Positions 6,487-14,877 of a DNA stretch of 52,988 nt are shown piece by piece. Origin of the DNA: an uncultured Porphyromonadaceae bacterium (lineage in GTDB: Bacteria; Bacteroidota; Bacteroidia; Bacteroidales; Muribaculaceae); NCBI GenBank assembly GCA_947176915.1, contig CAMWSM010000007.1:1-52988 (forward strand), written 5' to 3'. Numbering within the stretch: the stretch's first letter is position 1; each line of letters starts with the position of its first letter. Both the position numbers and the translations under genes were made by a program. Below the pieces are notes generated by a model, which searched no databases, had not been told where the DNA came from, and saw nothing but the letters and a program-made list of their open reading frames with translations.

Positions 6487-8427
6487 ATGGCAACTGAGAA
6501 GAAGATAGATTATGTGAAGAGCGAGATCGACAGGATTCTTGCAGATACGGGAAGAAATATCGATGAAACGGGGAAATTTGAGATAGAGATAAAACCTGAC
6601 CGCACAGCCGATGATTTGAGGAACAATCGTCCGGGAGAACATCTCCGTGAAAAAATATTGAATCTTCCGGAGGCTCCGGGGGTGTATATGTATATAGATA
6701 AGCATGGGAGGGTGATCTATGTCGGGAAAGCGAAAAGACTCAAAAGAAGAGTATCATCTTATTTTAACAGGAAGCATGATTCGATAAAGACGAATCTTCT
6801 TGTCAGGAATATTGTGGATATGCGTTTCATTGTTGTGGGGAGCGAGGAGGATGCTCTTCATTTGGAGAATGCCATGATAAAGGCATATCAGCCTCACTAC
6901 AATGTTTTGCTTAAGGATGACAAGTCATATCCCTGGATAGTCGTCACCAAGGAACTTTATCCCCGTGTCTTTATGACCCGCGAGAAGGGACTGGAAGGGA
7001 AATATTACGGTCCTTACAGCAACCAGCAGTCGGCGAAGGTCGTGCTCCAGCTCATCCGCGATGTCTTTCCATTGAGGAGTTGCCGGCACCTCCTGGAGGA
7101 GAAAAACATAGCGAGAGGAAAGTTCAGATTGTGCCTCGATTATCATATCAAGAAATGCAGCGGTTGTTGTCGCGGACTTATCTCTCCCGATGAATACGGA
7201 ATGTTTGTGCAGCAGGTGCGGCAGATCCTTAACGGGGAAACCCTGATTCTGGAGAAGTATCTGAAAGAGGAGATGACACGCCTGAGCGAGGAATGGAAAT
7301 TTGAGGAGGCTCAAGCCGTGAAAGAGAAATATGAGGCGGTGAAGAGATATAATGCGAAATCTGTCATTGCGCTTACTGAAGAGAGCGATGCCGATATGTT
7401 CGCTTACGATGAAAACGGAGATTCCGCCTACGTCAATTTCATGCATCTTCATAACGGAGCAGTGGTGCAAAGCCTCAATATGGAGTTCCGCAGGAAACTT
7501 GCCGAGACACCTGCCGAAATTCTTTCCATGGCTATCTCTGAAATAGGGAGGAGGTTTGAGAGGGAATTTAAGACAGTGATAGTGCCCTTCAATCCTGATG
7601 TTGAATTTGAGGGGGTGGAATTTGTGGTGCCGAAAAGGGGGGATAAGAAGAAAATCCTTGATGTGGGACTCAAGAATGTGCGGCAGTATATGAACGACAA
7701 GGAGAAGATGGCTGAGAAACTGGATCCGGAGAAAGGCGTAGAGAAACTGATGGAGCAGATGAAATCGGATTTCCGGCTGAGTGTTCAGCCGCGTCATATA
7801 GAGTGTTTTGATAACTCGAATATTCAGGGCACGAATCCCGTATCAAGCTGTGTCGTTTTTCGCAATGGCAAGCCCTCAAAAAGGGATTACCGACATTTCA
7901 TAATAAAGACAGTGGAGGGACCGGACGACTTTGCCTCCATGAAGGAGGTGCTCCACAGGCGTTATTCCAGGATGATTGCCGAAGGGGAGCCTTTGCCTCA
8001 GCTTGTGGTGGTGGATGGAGGGAAGGGTCAGCTCAGCGCTGCGGTCGAGGCATTCGATGAAATGGGGATAAGGGGAGAGGTGGCGGTTGTCGGAATAGCC
8101 AAGCGTCTTGAGGAGATATATTTTCCCGGAGATCAGTTCCCTCTCTACATTGACAAGAAGAGCCGGAGCCTTCAGGTGATACAGGCTCTCCGTGATGAGG
8201 CTCACCGCTTCGGCATAACGCATCATCGCCTGCGCCGTTCGAAGGGGCAGGTGGTGAGTGAGCTGGATTCCATAAAGGGTGTCGGAGAAGTCACCGCAAA
8301 GACTCTGATGAAGACTTTCAAGAGCGTGAAGAGAATCCGTGAGGCAAGCCTTGACGACATAGTGGCAGCGATAGGCAAAAGCAAGGGAGAGATAGTGTAT
8401 TCCCATTTCCATTCCGAAAAATCATGA
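6487..8427 (+). CDS. uvrC: UvrABC nucleotide excision repair nuclease subunit C
   Basis: This 646-residue protein makes the dual incisions of nucleotide excision repair. The GIY-YIG nuclease lies near residues 64-90 (PGVYMYIDKHGRVIYVGKAK). A UVR UvrB-contact motif follows near 255-290 (LSEEWKFEEAQAVKEKYEAV), then the RNase H-like C-terminal nuclease (ECFDNSNIQGTNPVSS, VVDGGKGQ) and helix-hairpin-helix motifs at the end (SIKGVGEVTAKTLM). About 55 residues precede the GIY-YIG domain in place of the usual 10-15; this charged extension (FEIEIKPDRTADDLRNNRPGE) has no obvious later start to remove it. A strong hairpin lies 21 bases upstream of the start. Confidence 0.97.
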   Translation: MATEKKIDYVKSEIDRILADTGRNIDETGKFEIEIKPDRTADDLRNNRPGEHLREKILNLPEAPGVYMYIDKHGRVIYVGKAKRLKRRVSSYFNRKHDSIKTNLLVRNIVDMRFIVVGSEEDALHLENAMIKAYQPHYNVLLKDDKSYPWIVVTKELYPRVFMTREKGLEGKYYGPYSNQQSAKVVLQLIRDVFPLRSCRHLLEEKNIARGKFRLCLDYHIKKCSGCCRGLISPDEYGMFVQQVRQILNGETLILEKYLKEEMTRLSEEWKFEEAQAVKEKYEAVKRYNAKSVIALTEESDADMFAYDENGDSAYVNFMHLHNGAVVQSLNMEFRRKLAETPAEILSMAISEIGRRFEREFKTVIVPFNPDVEFEGVEFVVPKRGDKKKILDVGLKNVRQYMNDKEKMAEKLDPEKGVEKLMEQMKSDFRLSVQPRHIECFDNSNIQGTNPVSSCVVFRNGKPSKRDYRHFIIKTVEGPDDFASMKEVLHRRYSRMIAEGEPLPQLVVVDGGKGQLSAAVEAFDEMGIRGEVAVVGIAKRLEEIYFPGDQFPLYIDKKSRSLQVIQALRDEAHRFGITHHRLRRSKGQVVSELDSIKGVGEVTAKTLMKTFKSVKRIREASLDDIVAAIGKSKGEIVYSHFHSEKS

Positions 8428-8496
8428 GGGAGGGGGTAGAATTATATTTAATGAGAAATGAACAAACACCTGATTTGACGTTATAATATTATATAG

Positions 8497-8512
8497 CCAC
8501 ACACAAGTGTGG
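8497..8512 (+). promoter_or_regulatory. Hairpin in the rnr leader
   Basis: CCACAC (8497-8502) and GTGTGG (8507-8512) form a 6-bp stem with an ACAA loop, followed by further complementary pairs (ATCCTTT with AAAGGAT, CTGAT with ATCAG) between 8518 and 8556. The 154-bp uvrC-rnr gap therefore appears structured. RNase R genes are often cold-regulated, but regulation here is speculative. Confidence 0.35.
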
Positions 8513-8581
8513 AGGGCATCCTTTGTGCTGATACGGCGGAAAGGATCCGGCATCAGGTAATACGAAAAGAAAAACATCCCT

Positions 8582-10870
8582 ATGGCAAAGAAAGAGAAAG
8601 ATACAAGAGAGGCGCGTGCGCCTCGGATGAAAAGAGAGGAATTGCAAAAGAAGATTCTGCAATTCCTTCAGAAGGAGAAAAGGCAGGCGTTCAATTACAA
8701 GCAGGTGGCATTCGGAGTAGGAGCCACGAACCCTGCCAACCGGAATGACGTCATAAATCTTCTGGATGAGATGGCTGCCGCCGATATGATTATAGAGGTG
8801 GAGCTCGGACGCTATAAAGCCAATACCGAGCAGCAGGCGGATAATGTCGGCACATTCGTCAGACGCAGCAATGGCAAGAACGGTGTTATGATCGACGACG
8901 CTTTGATAATGGTGGCAGAGAGAAACTCCATGCATGCCCTCAATGGCGACAAGGTGAGGGTAGAGATCTCCGCCAACCGTCAGGGCGCGGAGCCGGAGGC
9001 AAAAGTGATAGAGATTATCGAGCCGAAAGATCAGGTGTTCATCGGCACCTTGAATGTGGAGAAGGATTATGCCTCTCTTATTCCGGATTCCAAATTTCTG
9101 GCTGCCGACATCATCATTCCCCGTTCTAAGCTTAAGGGGGGGAAGACAGGAGACAAGGCGATAGCCAGGATCACCCAGTGGCGTGATGAGGAGATGAATC
9201 CTCGCGGAGAAGTGGTGGATATCCTCGGAAGGAAAGGTGAGAACACAGCGGAGATGCATGCCATTCTCGCAGAGTTCGGACTTCCTTATAAGTACCCGGA
9301 GAATGTCGAGAAGGCAGCCGCAAAGATTGACGCCGGGATAACGGAGGAAGAGGTTGCGAAGAGGGAAGATTTCCGAGGCGTAACCACCTTCACCATCGAC
9401 CCCCGCGATGCAAAAGACTTCGATGATGCCCTTTCAATACGCCAGCTCGCCAACGGCAACTGGGAGGTGGGAGTGCATATTGCCGACGTTACTCATTATG
9501 TAACTCCCAACACCATTATCGACCGTGAGGCACAGGATAGGGCTACGAGCGTATATCTCGTTGACCGTACCATCCCGATGCTGCCGGAACATCTCTCCAA
9601 CGGTATATGCTCTCTGCGCCCGAATGAGGAGAAGCTGACATTCTCCGCCATCTTCGAACTTGACAACAAGGCAAACGTCATCAATTACCGTATCGGACGA
9701 ACGGTAATAAAATCTGACCGACGTTTCACTTACGAGGAGGCACAGCAGATCATCGAGACCGGAGAGGGGGACTTCTCACGGGAGGTGCTCACTCTGAACA
9801 ATCTCGCCAAGCAATTGCGGGAGCGCCGGTATGAAGAGGGTGCCCTTGAGTTTGACAGGGCTGAGGTGCGTTTTGAAATCGACAAGGAGGGGAAGCCTGT
9901 GAGCGTCTACTTCAAGGAATCTAAAGATGCCAATAAGCTTATAGAGGAGTTTATGCTTCTTGCCAATCTCACGGTGGCTGAAAGCATCGGAAAGGTTAGC
10001 GGAGGGAAGAAGCCGAAATCCTTCGTTTATCGGGTTCATGATAATCCGGATCCTGAAAAGATCACCAACTTTTCACAGATTGCAAGGCGGTTCGGCTATA
10101 AGGTAAAGACCGAGGGTTCGGCAAAGGTGGTTAATCAAAGTGTCAACAAGCTTCTCAAGAACGTCAAAGGGAAAGGGGAGGAGAATATGCTCGCGATGTT
10201 GGCAATCCGGAGTATGGCGAAAGCTATCTACACCACCGATAATGTAGGACACTATGGCTTGGCACTCGACTACTATACCCATTTCACCTCCCCGATCAGA
10301 AGGTATCCGGACATGATGGTTCACCGCCTTCTGGCGAAGTATGCCGATGGAGCACGCAGTGTCGACAAGATGAAGCTTGAAGACCAGTGCAAGCATTCCT
10401 CCGATATGGAGCAGCTCGCCGCAAATGCAGAGCGTGCGTCAATCCGATACAAGCAGGTGGAATATATGCAGGACCGTCTTGGCGAGGTCTATGACGGTGT
10501 TATCTCCGGGGTGACGGAATGGGGATTTTATGTGGAGCTTAACGACAACAAGTGTGAAGGTCTTGTGCCCGTGCGCGACCTTGCCGACGATTATTACGAC
10601 TATGATGAAAAGAATTTCTGCCTCATAGGGAGGAAACATCATAATAAGTACACTCTCGGCGATGAGGTGAAGGTACAGGTGGCAAGGGCAGATCTCGACC
10701 GCAAGCAGCTCGACTTCGCTCTCATCACGGATGAGGGAAATCCCAATAAGCCTCTTCCGGAACAGAAACGCAAGAATCCTCGCCATGATCCGAAAGGGAG
10801 GGGAAAGATGAAACAACGTTCACGTGGAGGCAACCACCGGCATGGAAAGCCTTCGGATGACAGGAAGTAA
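8582..10870 (+). CDS. rnr: Ribonuclease R, 3'-5' exoribonuclease
   Basis: This 762-residue enzyme degrades structured RNA processively in stable-RNA quality control and mRNA turnover. An N-terminal winged-helix region (LQKEKRQAFNYKQVAFGVGA) is followed by cold-shock OB domains. The RNB catalytic domain carries FTIDPRDAKDFDDALS (about residues 271-286) with the metal-binding aspartates and SNGICSLRPNEEKLTFS; an S1 domain (GEVYDGVISGVTEWGFYVEL, about 634-653) and a Lys/Arg-rich tail (KRKNPRHDPKGRGKMKQR) complete it. The start MAKKEKDTREAR is followed by a basic helix. The gene is preceded by a structured leader, and a secreted glycosidase gene follows after 43 bases. Confidence 0.96.
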   Translation: MAKKEKDTREARAPRMKREELQKKILQFLQKEKRQAFNYKQVAFGVGATNPANRNDVINLLDEMAAADMIIEVELGRYKANTEQQADNVGTFVRRSNGKNGVMIDDALIMVAERNSMHALNGDKVRVEISANRQGAEPEAKVIEIIEPKDQVFIGTLNVEKDYASLIPDSKFLAADIIIPRSKLKGGKTGDKAIARITQWRDEEMNPRGEVVDILGRKGENTAEMHAILAEFGLPYKYPENVEKAAAKIDAGITEEEVAKREDFRGVTTFTIDPRDAKDFDDALSIRQLANGNWEVGVHIADVTHYVTPNTIIDREAQDRATSVYLVDRTIPMLPEHLSNGICSLRPNEEKLTFSAIFELDNKANVINYRIGRTVIKSDRRFTYEEAQQIIETGEGDFSREVLTLNNLAKQLRERRYEEGALEFDRAEVRFEIDKEGKPVSVYFKESKDANKLIEEFMLLANLTVAESIGKVSGGKKPKSFVYRVHDNPDPEKITNFSQIARRFGYKVKTEGSAKVVNQSVNKLLKNVKGKGEENMLAMLAIRSMAKAIYTTDNVGHYGLALDYYTHFTSPIRRYPDMMVHRLLAKYADGARSVDKMKLEDQCKHSSDMEQLAANAERASIRYKQVEYMQDRLGEVYDGVISGVTEWGFYVELNDNKCEGLVPVRDLADDYYDYDEKNFCLIGRKHHNKYTLGDEVKVQVARADLDRKQLDFALITDEGNPNKPLPEQKRKNPRHDPKGRGKMKQRSRGGNHRHGKPSDDRK

Positions 10871-10913
10871 TCAATATTGAAAAATGCAAACAACCTTACC
10901 AAACCTATACTAA

Positions 10914-13244
10914 ATGAATCGCAAAGAGATTGTTGCAATGATTGGTGGCGCCGCGCTTTTATGCAGCGGTGCCACAGCCATGGCTCAGGAAAACGCCGTG
11001 GTGGTTACAGATGCCTACCGCTGGGTGGGCGATACCCTCTATCAGGATGAGTTCAAGGCATGGGCTGTGAGTCCGGAGGAGATTCAAAGCACCTACAAGG
11101 GGCGCCCCGGCTATTTCATGCCTGTGGAGCAAACCTGGAAGAGAAAGAATGATCTTTCCGCTTATCCGAAAGTGTCGGGAGGAAATCCCCTCATGGAGGC
11201 TGTCTACAATATGGGACTCGACGAAATGGTGAATGCCGTAGAACCCGACACGACCCTTCGCACCGGAAAGGAATGGGCAGGGGTGTGGACCCGCGATGTC
11301 AGTTATTCCATCATTCTCTCGATGGCAGCCCTGCAGCCCGAGGCTTCCATGATTTCCCTCCTGAAGAAGATTAATCCGGAGGAGCAGATCATTCAGGACA
11401 CCGGCTCAGGCGGTGCGTGGCCCATCTCCACCGACCGTATGATCTGGACTGTCGCCGCATGGGAGATATATAAAGTAACGGGCGATAAGAAGTGGCTCGA
11501 GAAGGTATATCCTGTGGTGATCAATTCTATTGTAAAGGATGCTAAGACAGTCTTCAGTGAAAACGGACTTGTGAAAGGGGAGACCTCCTTTATCGACTGG
11601 CGCGAGCAGAGCTATCCGAAATGGATGCAGACGGTGGATATATCCCAAAGCGAGGCATACGGAACAAACGTGCTTTATGCAGCTGCTTTGAAATGTGCTT
11701 CGGAAATGGCAGAGGTCCTGGGCAAGAAGAAAGAGGCTGAGATGCTGTCCAAAGGCTATGAAAGTTTGGCGCAAGCCATTGATAAAAACTTCTGGATGGA
11801 TGACAAGGGTTATCATGCCATGTACACCTACGGAAGGGATAATCTCATTCAGAATCCACGTGCGGAGACTCTCGGAGAATCGTTAGGCATTCTTTTCGAC
11901 GTGACTCCTGCCGAGAAGCAGAAGACAGTGTCGCAAAGCAACCCCACGACTAAGTTCGGACCGGCGATATTTTTCCCGCAGATAGCCGATATGCCCAACT
12001 ATCACAACAACGCTCTCTGGCCCTTCGTGGCTTCCTATTGGGCGCTTGCCCAGGCAAAGGCAGGGAATGAGCAGGGAGTACTTGAAGGGATCGGGAGTGT
12101 CGTGCGTCCGGCTGCTCTCTTCGCCACAAACAAGGAGAATTTCAATCTTGACAACGGCGACTACTTCACGGAACTCAATTCCTCCAATATGCTCTGGAGC
12201 CTTTCGGGAAATATCGCTCTGACAAATCAGATTCTTTTCGGCATACATTTCGAGAAGGATGGATTGAGAATAGAGCCTTTCGTGCCGGAGGCGCTGGGAG
12301 GCGAGCGTACGCTTTCCAATTTCCCGTATCGCGGAGCCAGACTCAATATCACTGTCAAAGGGTATGGGGACAGTGTGAAGGGGATCACCGTCAACGGAAA
12401 GGCATATTATCCTGAAAAGGGTAAGGTGATTCCCGCCAAACTACTGAAGAATGGCGCGGACATAGTTGTCGAGATGAACAATCAGCCTATAGAGAAGATG
12501 AGCGTAAATCATGTTCAGAATCTGAAGGCGCCTCTTACTCCCATCACTTGGCTGAGCTTTGACGAGAGTGTGAATGCCCCCGGTGTGCCTGTCAACAATC
12601 TTCTTCAATGGAATCCTATCGAGTATATAGCAGAATATATTGTTCTCAAGGACGGCAATGAGGTGGGACGCACACGTCAGACTTCCTGGCCCGCAATTGA
12701 GGAGGGTGAATGGCAGGTAATAGGTGTTGCCGGCGACGGCACCCAAAGCTTTGCCTCCGAGCCACGCAGCAACCGCACGGAACGCTTCTGGGAAATGAAG
12801 GGGGAGACCACATCTGTTGTTTCGCCTGAAGTTTCTTATGCGCCGGAGAAGAGCGTCGAGGGCTATCGTGGAGCCGGCTTCGTGGAGACTGATATGACAT
12901 CAGGATCGGTGAGCGCTGTCTTCGAGAATAAGGGGGAGATGATGCCCGAAGGGGAGTATGCCATATCTTTCCGCTATGCCAATGGCAACGGACCTGTCAA
13001 CACCGAGAATAAGGCCGCCATCCGCAGCGTCTATGTTGATGGAGTTGATGTGGGCACGATTGTGATGCCTCAGAGAGGAGTAGGCAACTGGAACGACTGG
13101 GGGATGACCAACAGCGTAAAGGTGCATCTCAAACCGGGTACACATACGGTTACGTTGGTATATAATCCTGAAGATGCAAATATGAATCTAAAGACCAACC
13201 ATGCGCTTATAGATGGCGTGAAAGTTGTGAAGACCGGTAAGTAA
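10914..13244 (+). CDS. Secreted six-hairpin glycosidase-like protein with C-terminal carbohydrate-binding module
   Basis: This 776-residue protein has a signal peptide (IVAMIGGAALLCSGATAMAQ). The body, about residues 60-510, has the repeated helical pattern of (alpha/alpha)6-barrel glycosidases, with EWAGVWTRDVSYSIILSMA (about 119-137), GSGGAWPISTDRMIWTVAAWE (about 161-181), PQIADMPNYHNNALWPFVASY and YFTELNSSNMLWSLSGN. The WTRDxxY motif with later acidic positions fits trehalase, GH63-like or debranching-type enzymes, but the exact GH family and substrate cannot be told. Next comes a fibronectin-like segment (about 530-620), then a jelly-roll CBM6/35-like module (about 650-776: AISFRYANGNG, KVHLKPGTHTVTLVY, IDGVKVV). 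It is probably periplasmic or surface-exposed and acts on glycans, like the amylase nearby. Confidence 0.7.
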   Translation: MNRKEIVAMIGGAALLCSGATAMAQENAVVVTDAYRWVGDTLYQDEFKAWAVSPEEIQSTYKGRPGYFMPVEQTWKRKNDLSAYPKVSGGNPLMEAVYNMGLDEMVNAVEPDTTLRTGKEWAGVWTRDVSYSIILSMAALQPEASMISLLKKINPEEQIIQDTGSGGAWPISTDRMIWTVAAWEIYKVTGDKKWLEKVYPVVINSIVKDAKTVFSENGLVKGETSFIDWREQSYPKWMQTVDISQSEAYGTNVLYAAALKCASEMAEVLGKKKEAEMLSKGYESLAQAIDKNFWMDDKGYHAMYTYGRDNLIQNPRAETLGESLGILFDVTPAEKQKTVSQSNPTTKFGPAIFFPQIADMPNYHNNALWPFVASYWALAQAKAGNEQGVLEGIGSVVRPAALFATNKENFNLDNGDYFTELNSSNMLWSLSGNIALTNQILFGIHFEKDGLRIEPFVPEALGGERTLSNFPYRGARLNITVKGYGDSVKGITVNGKAYYPEKGKVIPAKLLKNGADIVVEMNNQPIEKMSVNHVQNLKAPLTPITWLSFDESVNAPGVPVNNLLQWNPIEYIAEYIVLKDGNEVGRTRQTSWPAIEEGEWQVIGVAGDGTQSFASEPRSNRTERFWEMKGETTSVVSPEVSYAPEKSVEGYRGAGFVETDMTSGSVSAVFENKGEMMPEGEYAISFRYANGNGPVNTENKAAIRSVYVDGVDVGTIVMPQRGVGNWNDWGMTNSVKVHLKPGTHTVTLVYNPEDANMNLKTNHALIDGVKVVKTGK

Positions 13245-13343
13245 AGGAAAAAATCATATAAAAAATATCGGGAGTCAAGTTTCTGAAAAATAAAGGAATT
13301 TGTCTTCCGATAATTTTTTATTCCAACATAACTGAAAAAATAT

Positions 13344-13374
13344 TTTGCCAGTTTGAAAAAAAGATGTAACTTTG
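13344..13374 (+). promoter_or_regulatory. Promoter of the SRP RNA / tRNA-Thr unit
   Basis: TTTG at 13344-13347, exactly 19 nt, then TAACTTTG at 13367-13374. The predicted transcription start, about 6 bases on, coincides with the first paired base of the SRP RNA at 13380. Confidence 0.8.
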
Positions 13375-13379
13375 CAGTC

Positions 13380-13474
13380 GGGTGAGTCCTACACGACTTG
13401 CTCCCCATGAATCCCCCAGGTCTTGACCGAAGCAAGGGTAGTGGGTTGAGCGGTGCGATGTAGGTAGCTCGCCC
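13380..13474 (+). ncRNA. ffs: Signal recognition particle RNA (small bacterial type)
   Basis: About 95 nt that fold as one long hairpin: GGGTGAG at 13380-13386 pairs with CTCGCCC at 13468-13474. The apical part is CCCCCAGGTCTTGACCGAAG followed by CAAGGGTAGTGGG, matching the conserved SRP domain IV loop (AGGTC...GACCGAAGCA) bound by Ffh, in the form seen in Bacteroidota. The RNA targets nascent membrane and secreted proteins with Ffh and FtsY. It begins just downstream of a strong promoter and ends 4 nt before a tRNA gene. Confidence 0.88.
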
Positions 13475-13478
13475 TCCT

Positions 13479-13552
13479 GCCTCTTTAGCTCAGTTGGCCA
13501 GAGCACGTGATTTGTAATCTCGGGGTCGTTGGTTCGAATCCGACAAGAGGCT
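13479..13552 (+). tRNA. tRNA-Thr (anticodon TGT)
   Basis: 74 nt with a full cloverleaf: acceptor GCCTCTT (13479-13485) with AAGAGGC (13545-13551), D stem GCTC/GAGC, anticodon loop TTTGTAA with anticodon TGT, and T arm GTTGG-TTCGAAT-CCGAC. The anticodon stem CGTGA/TCTCG contains one T-T mismatch in the middle. The discriminator is T and CCA is not encoded, so it must be added after processing. Only 4 nt separate it from the SRP RNA, so the two are almost certainly one transcript. Confidence 0.95.
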
Positions 13553-13702
13553 CAAAATGCTGCTTGCAGCATAGCGTTGAATGTTTTTCATAATTTTGTT
13601 TTGGCGGCGTGTTTGTGAAAGCATGCCGTTTTTTTTTATGCCCCTATTTATTGCAAGATCAAGAATTCTTCATATTTTTGCAGTTGGAATACGCTCCGTT
13701 CT

Positions 13703-13913
13703 TCACTCGCAAGCGAGTGACACCAACGACACACTTTCCCCTCGCCCGACAGCGCGGTCTCCATGGCGAAGAAGGCACTGAGAGCAAAATAGCTCTAAGA
13801 GCTCAGATTTAGCCGGAGGCGGAATAGTCCGAATCAGGCTGAAGCTTGAATAGTCCGAATCAGGCTGAAGCAGCGGTAGCCTGTGCGTCGGTTGTGTGGT
13901 TCGCTTGCGAACC
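13703..13913. repeat. REP-like palindromes and a 26-bp tandem repeat
   Basis: Three short repeats lie between the tRNA and the decayed transposase. A palindrome TCACTCGC-AA-GCGAGTGA is at 13703-13720. A second palindrome, GGTTCGC-TT-GCGAACC, is at 13898-13913 and shares the CGC-NN-GCG centre. Between them a 23-nt sequence starting AATAGTCCGAATCAGG occurs twice, at 13823-13845 and 13849-13871 (period 26). Such palindromes typically accompany REP-associated tyrosine transposases, one of which lies immediately downstream in broken form. The rest of 13560-13955 shows no gene. Confidence 0.55.
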
Positions 13914-13955
13914 CATATCTCCCATATCAATAATTATTTATCAAAATTTTTCCCT

Positions 13956-14613
13956 ATGCCTCGCGATTACGCCCACAACTATAAAAGCCGTTGCATCTAT
14001 CATATCACTATGACTAAAACTCCGGGAGTCCCCCAATTCTCCATTATAGCTGGAACCCCTGAGCAACCAATTGTGGAAAGGAATGATGAAAGTGAAATGC
14101 GGCCAACTGGCAAAGGAGAAATTATCAGTTATAACTCCAATATTCAAAAAGGATTTCTATGACAGAATTCTAAGACGCAGTCATAAGCTCGATATCATCT
14201 GCGAATATATCCGTCAGAATCCGTATCGGCTATTAGTGAGACAATTCAATCCTGATTTCTTCCGGCGAATCAATAATATCAAAATCCAAGGCGCATTATG
14301 GCAAGCTTACGGCAATCTACATTCAGAAAATGGCGGGGTATTGGTCTCACCATTCATCTCACCCGCAGAGAAAGATGTTCGCAGGCAATGCGAGAATGCC
14401 AACGGAAAAATTATCCTCTTATCCAACAAACCTTTTAGCGCCAGAGAGAAACCTGCCTCTCATGATTTCGGACTTTGTTCCGAAGGACGGCTGTTGTTTC
14501 TTGCACCGATTAATCCTCTCCCTGCCGGTCGCAATACGTTTCTATATTTGAACTCTGTAGCAGAATCAATATCCCTTATCAACCCAAAGTTGTTAATAAG
14601 ACCTGATTCTTAA
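13956..14613 (+). pseudogene. Broken REP-associated (IS200-like, Y1) transposase
   Basis: The N-terminus MPRDYAHNYKSRCIYHITMT (start at 13956) is the usual opening of Bacteroidales RAYT-type transposases, including the strand leading to the HUH site. The frame ends at about 14160. The C-terminal half continues in the next frame with FYDRILRRSHKLDIICEYIR then QNPYRLLVRQFNPDFFRRIN (about 14155-14280) and on to 14613. The central part, which should carry the His-x-His metal site and the catalytic Tyr, is missing. The gene therefore suffered an internal deletion of roughly 100 codons plus a frameshift and cannot be active. REP-like palindromes lie just upstream. Confidence 0.75.
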
Positions 14614-14638
14614 AAAGAAAAATATATACGGATTACTG

Positions 14639-14739
14639 TATTTTTGCATGTATAAAGCAAAGCCGCGACTGATTCACATCGGCCGCGGCTCTTAATTCTT
14701 TTTTCAAACTAACCTAACATCATGAAATATTTTCTGTAA
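14639..14739 (+). promoter_or_regulatory. Leader element copy 1 (hairpin, T-run, mini-ORF)
   Basis: TATTTTTG (14639-14646) is a -7 box. It is followed by AGCCGCG/CGCGGCT (14661-14667 / 14684-14690) enclosing GATTCACATCG, then a T-rich run, then ACTAACCTAACATCATGAAA (14708-14727). The ATG in this block opens a 5-codon frame, MKYFL, ending TAA at 14739. The hairpin plus T-run looks like an attenuator or terminator. A second copy of the same layout lies after the amylase at 17669-17747. Confidence 0.55.
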
Positions 14740-14829
14740 TTATAACACGAGAATTACAATTTGGTTTGATAAAGATGAAAAATTTTTTCAAAAAATTTCC
14801 AAAGAATATTTTTTTCGATTGATAATGAT

Positions 14830-14837
14830 TAATTTTG
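14830..14837 (+). promoter_or_regulatory. -7 element of the alpha-amylase gene
   Basis: TAATTTTG at 14830-14837, 40 bases before the ATG at 14878. No perfect TTTG partner is visible, the upstream DNA being T-rich (TTTTTTTCG). The leader element lies further upstream, so the gene may have two promoters. Confidence 0.55.
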
Positions 14838-14877
14838 CAATAGAAAAACTAAATAATTAACCTTATAAAATCCGCAC

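Noticed and set aside
6925..7797. 290-residue minus-strand frame
   Set aside because: Antisense to uvrC, which has all expected motifs.
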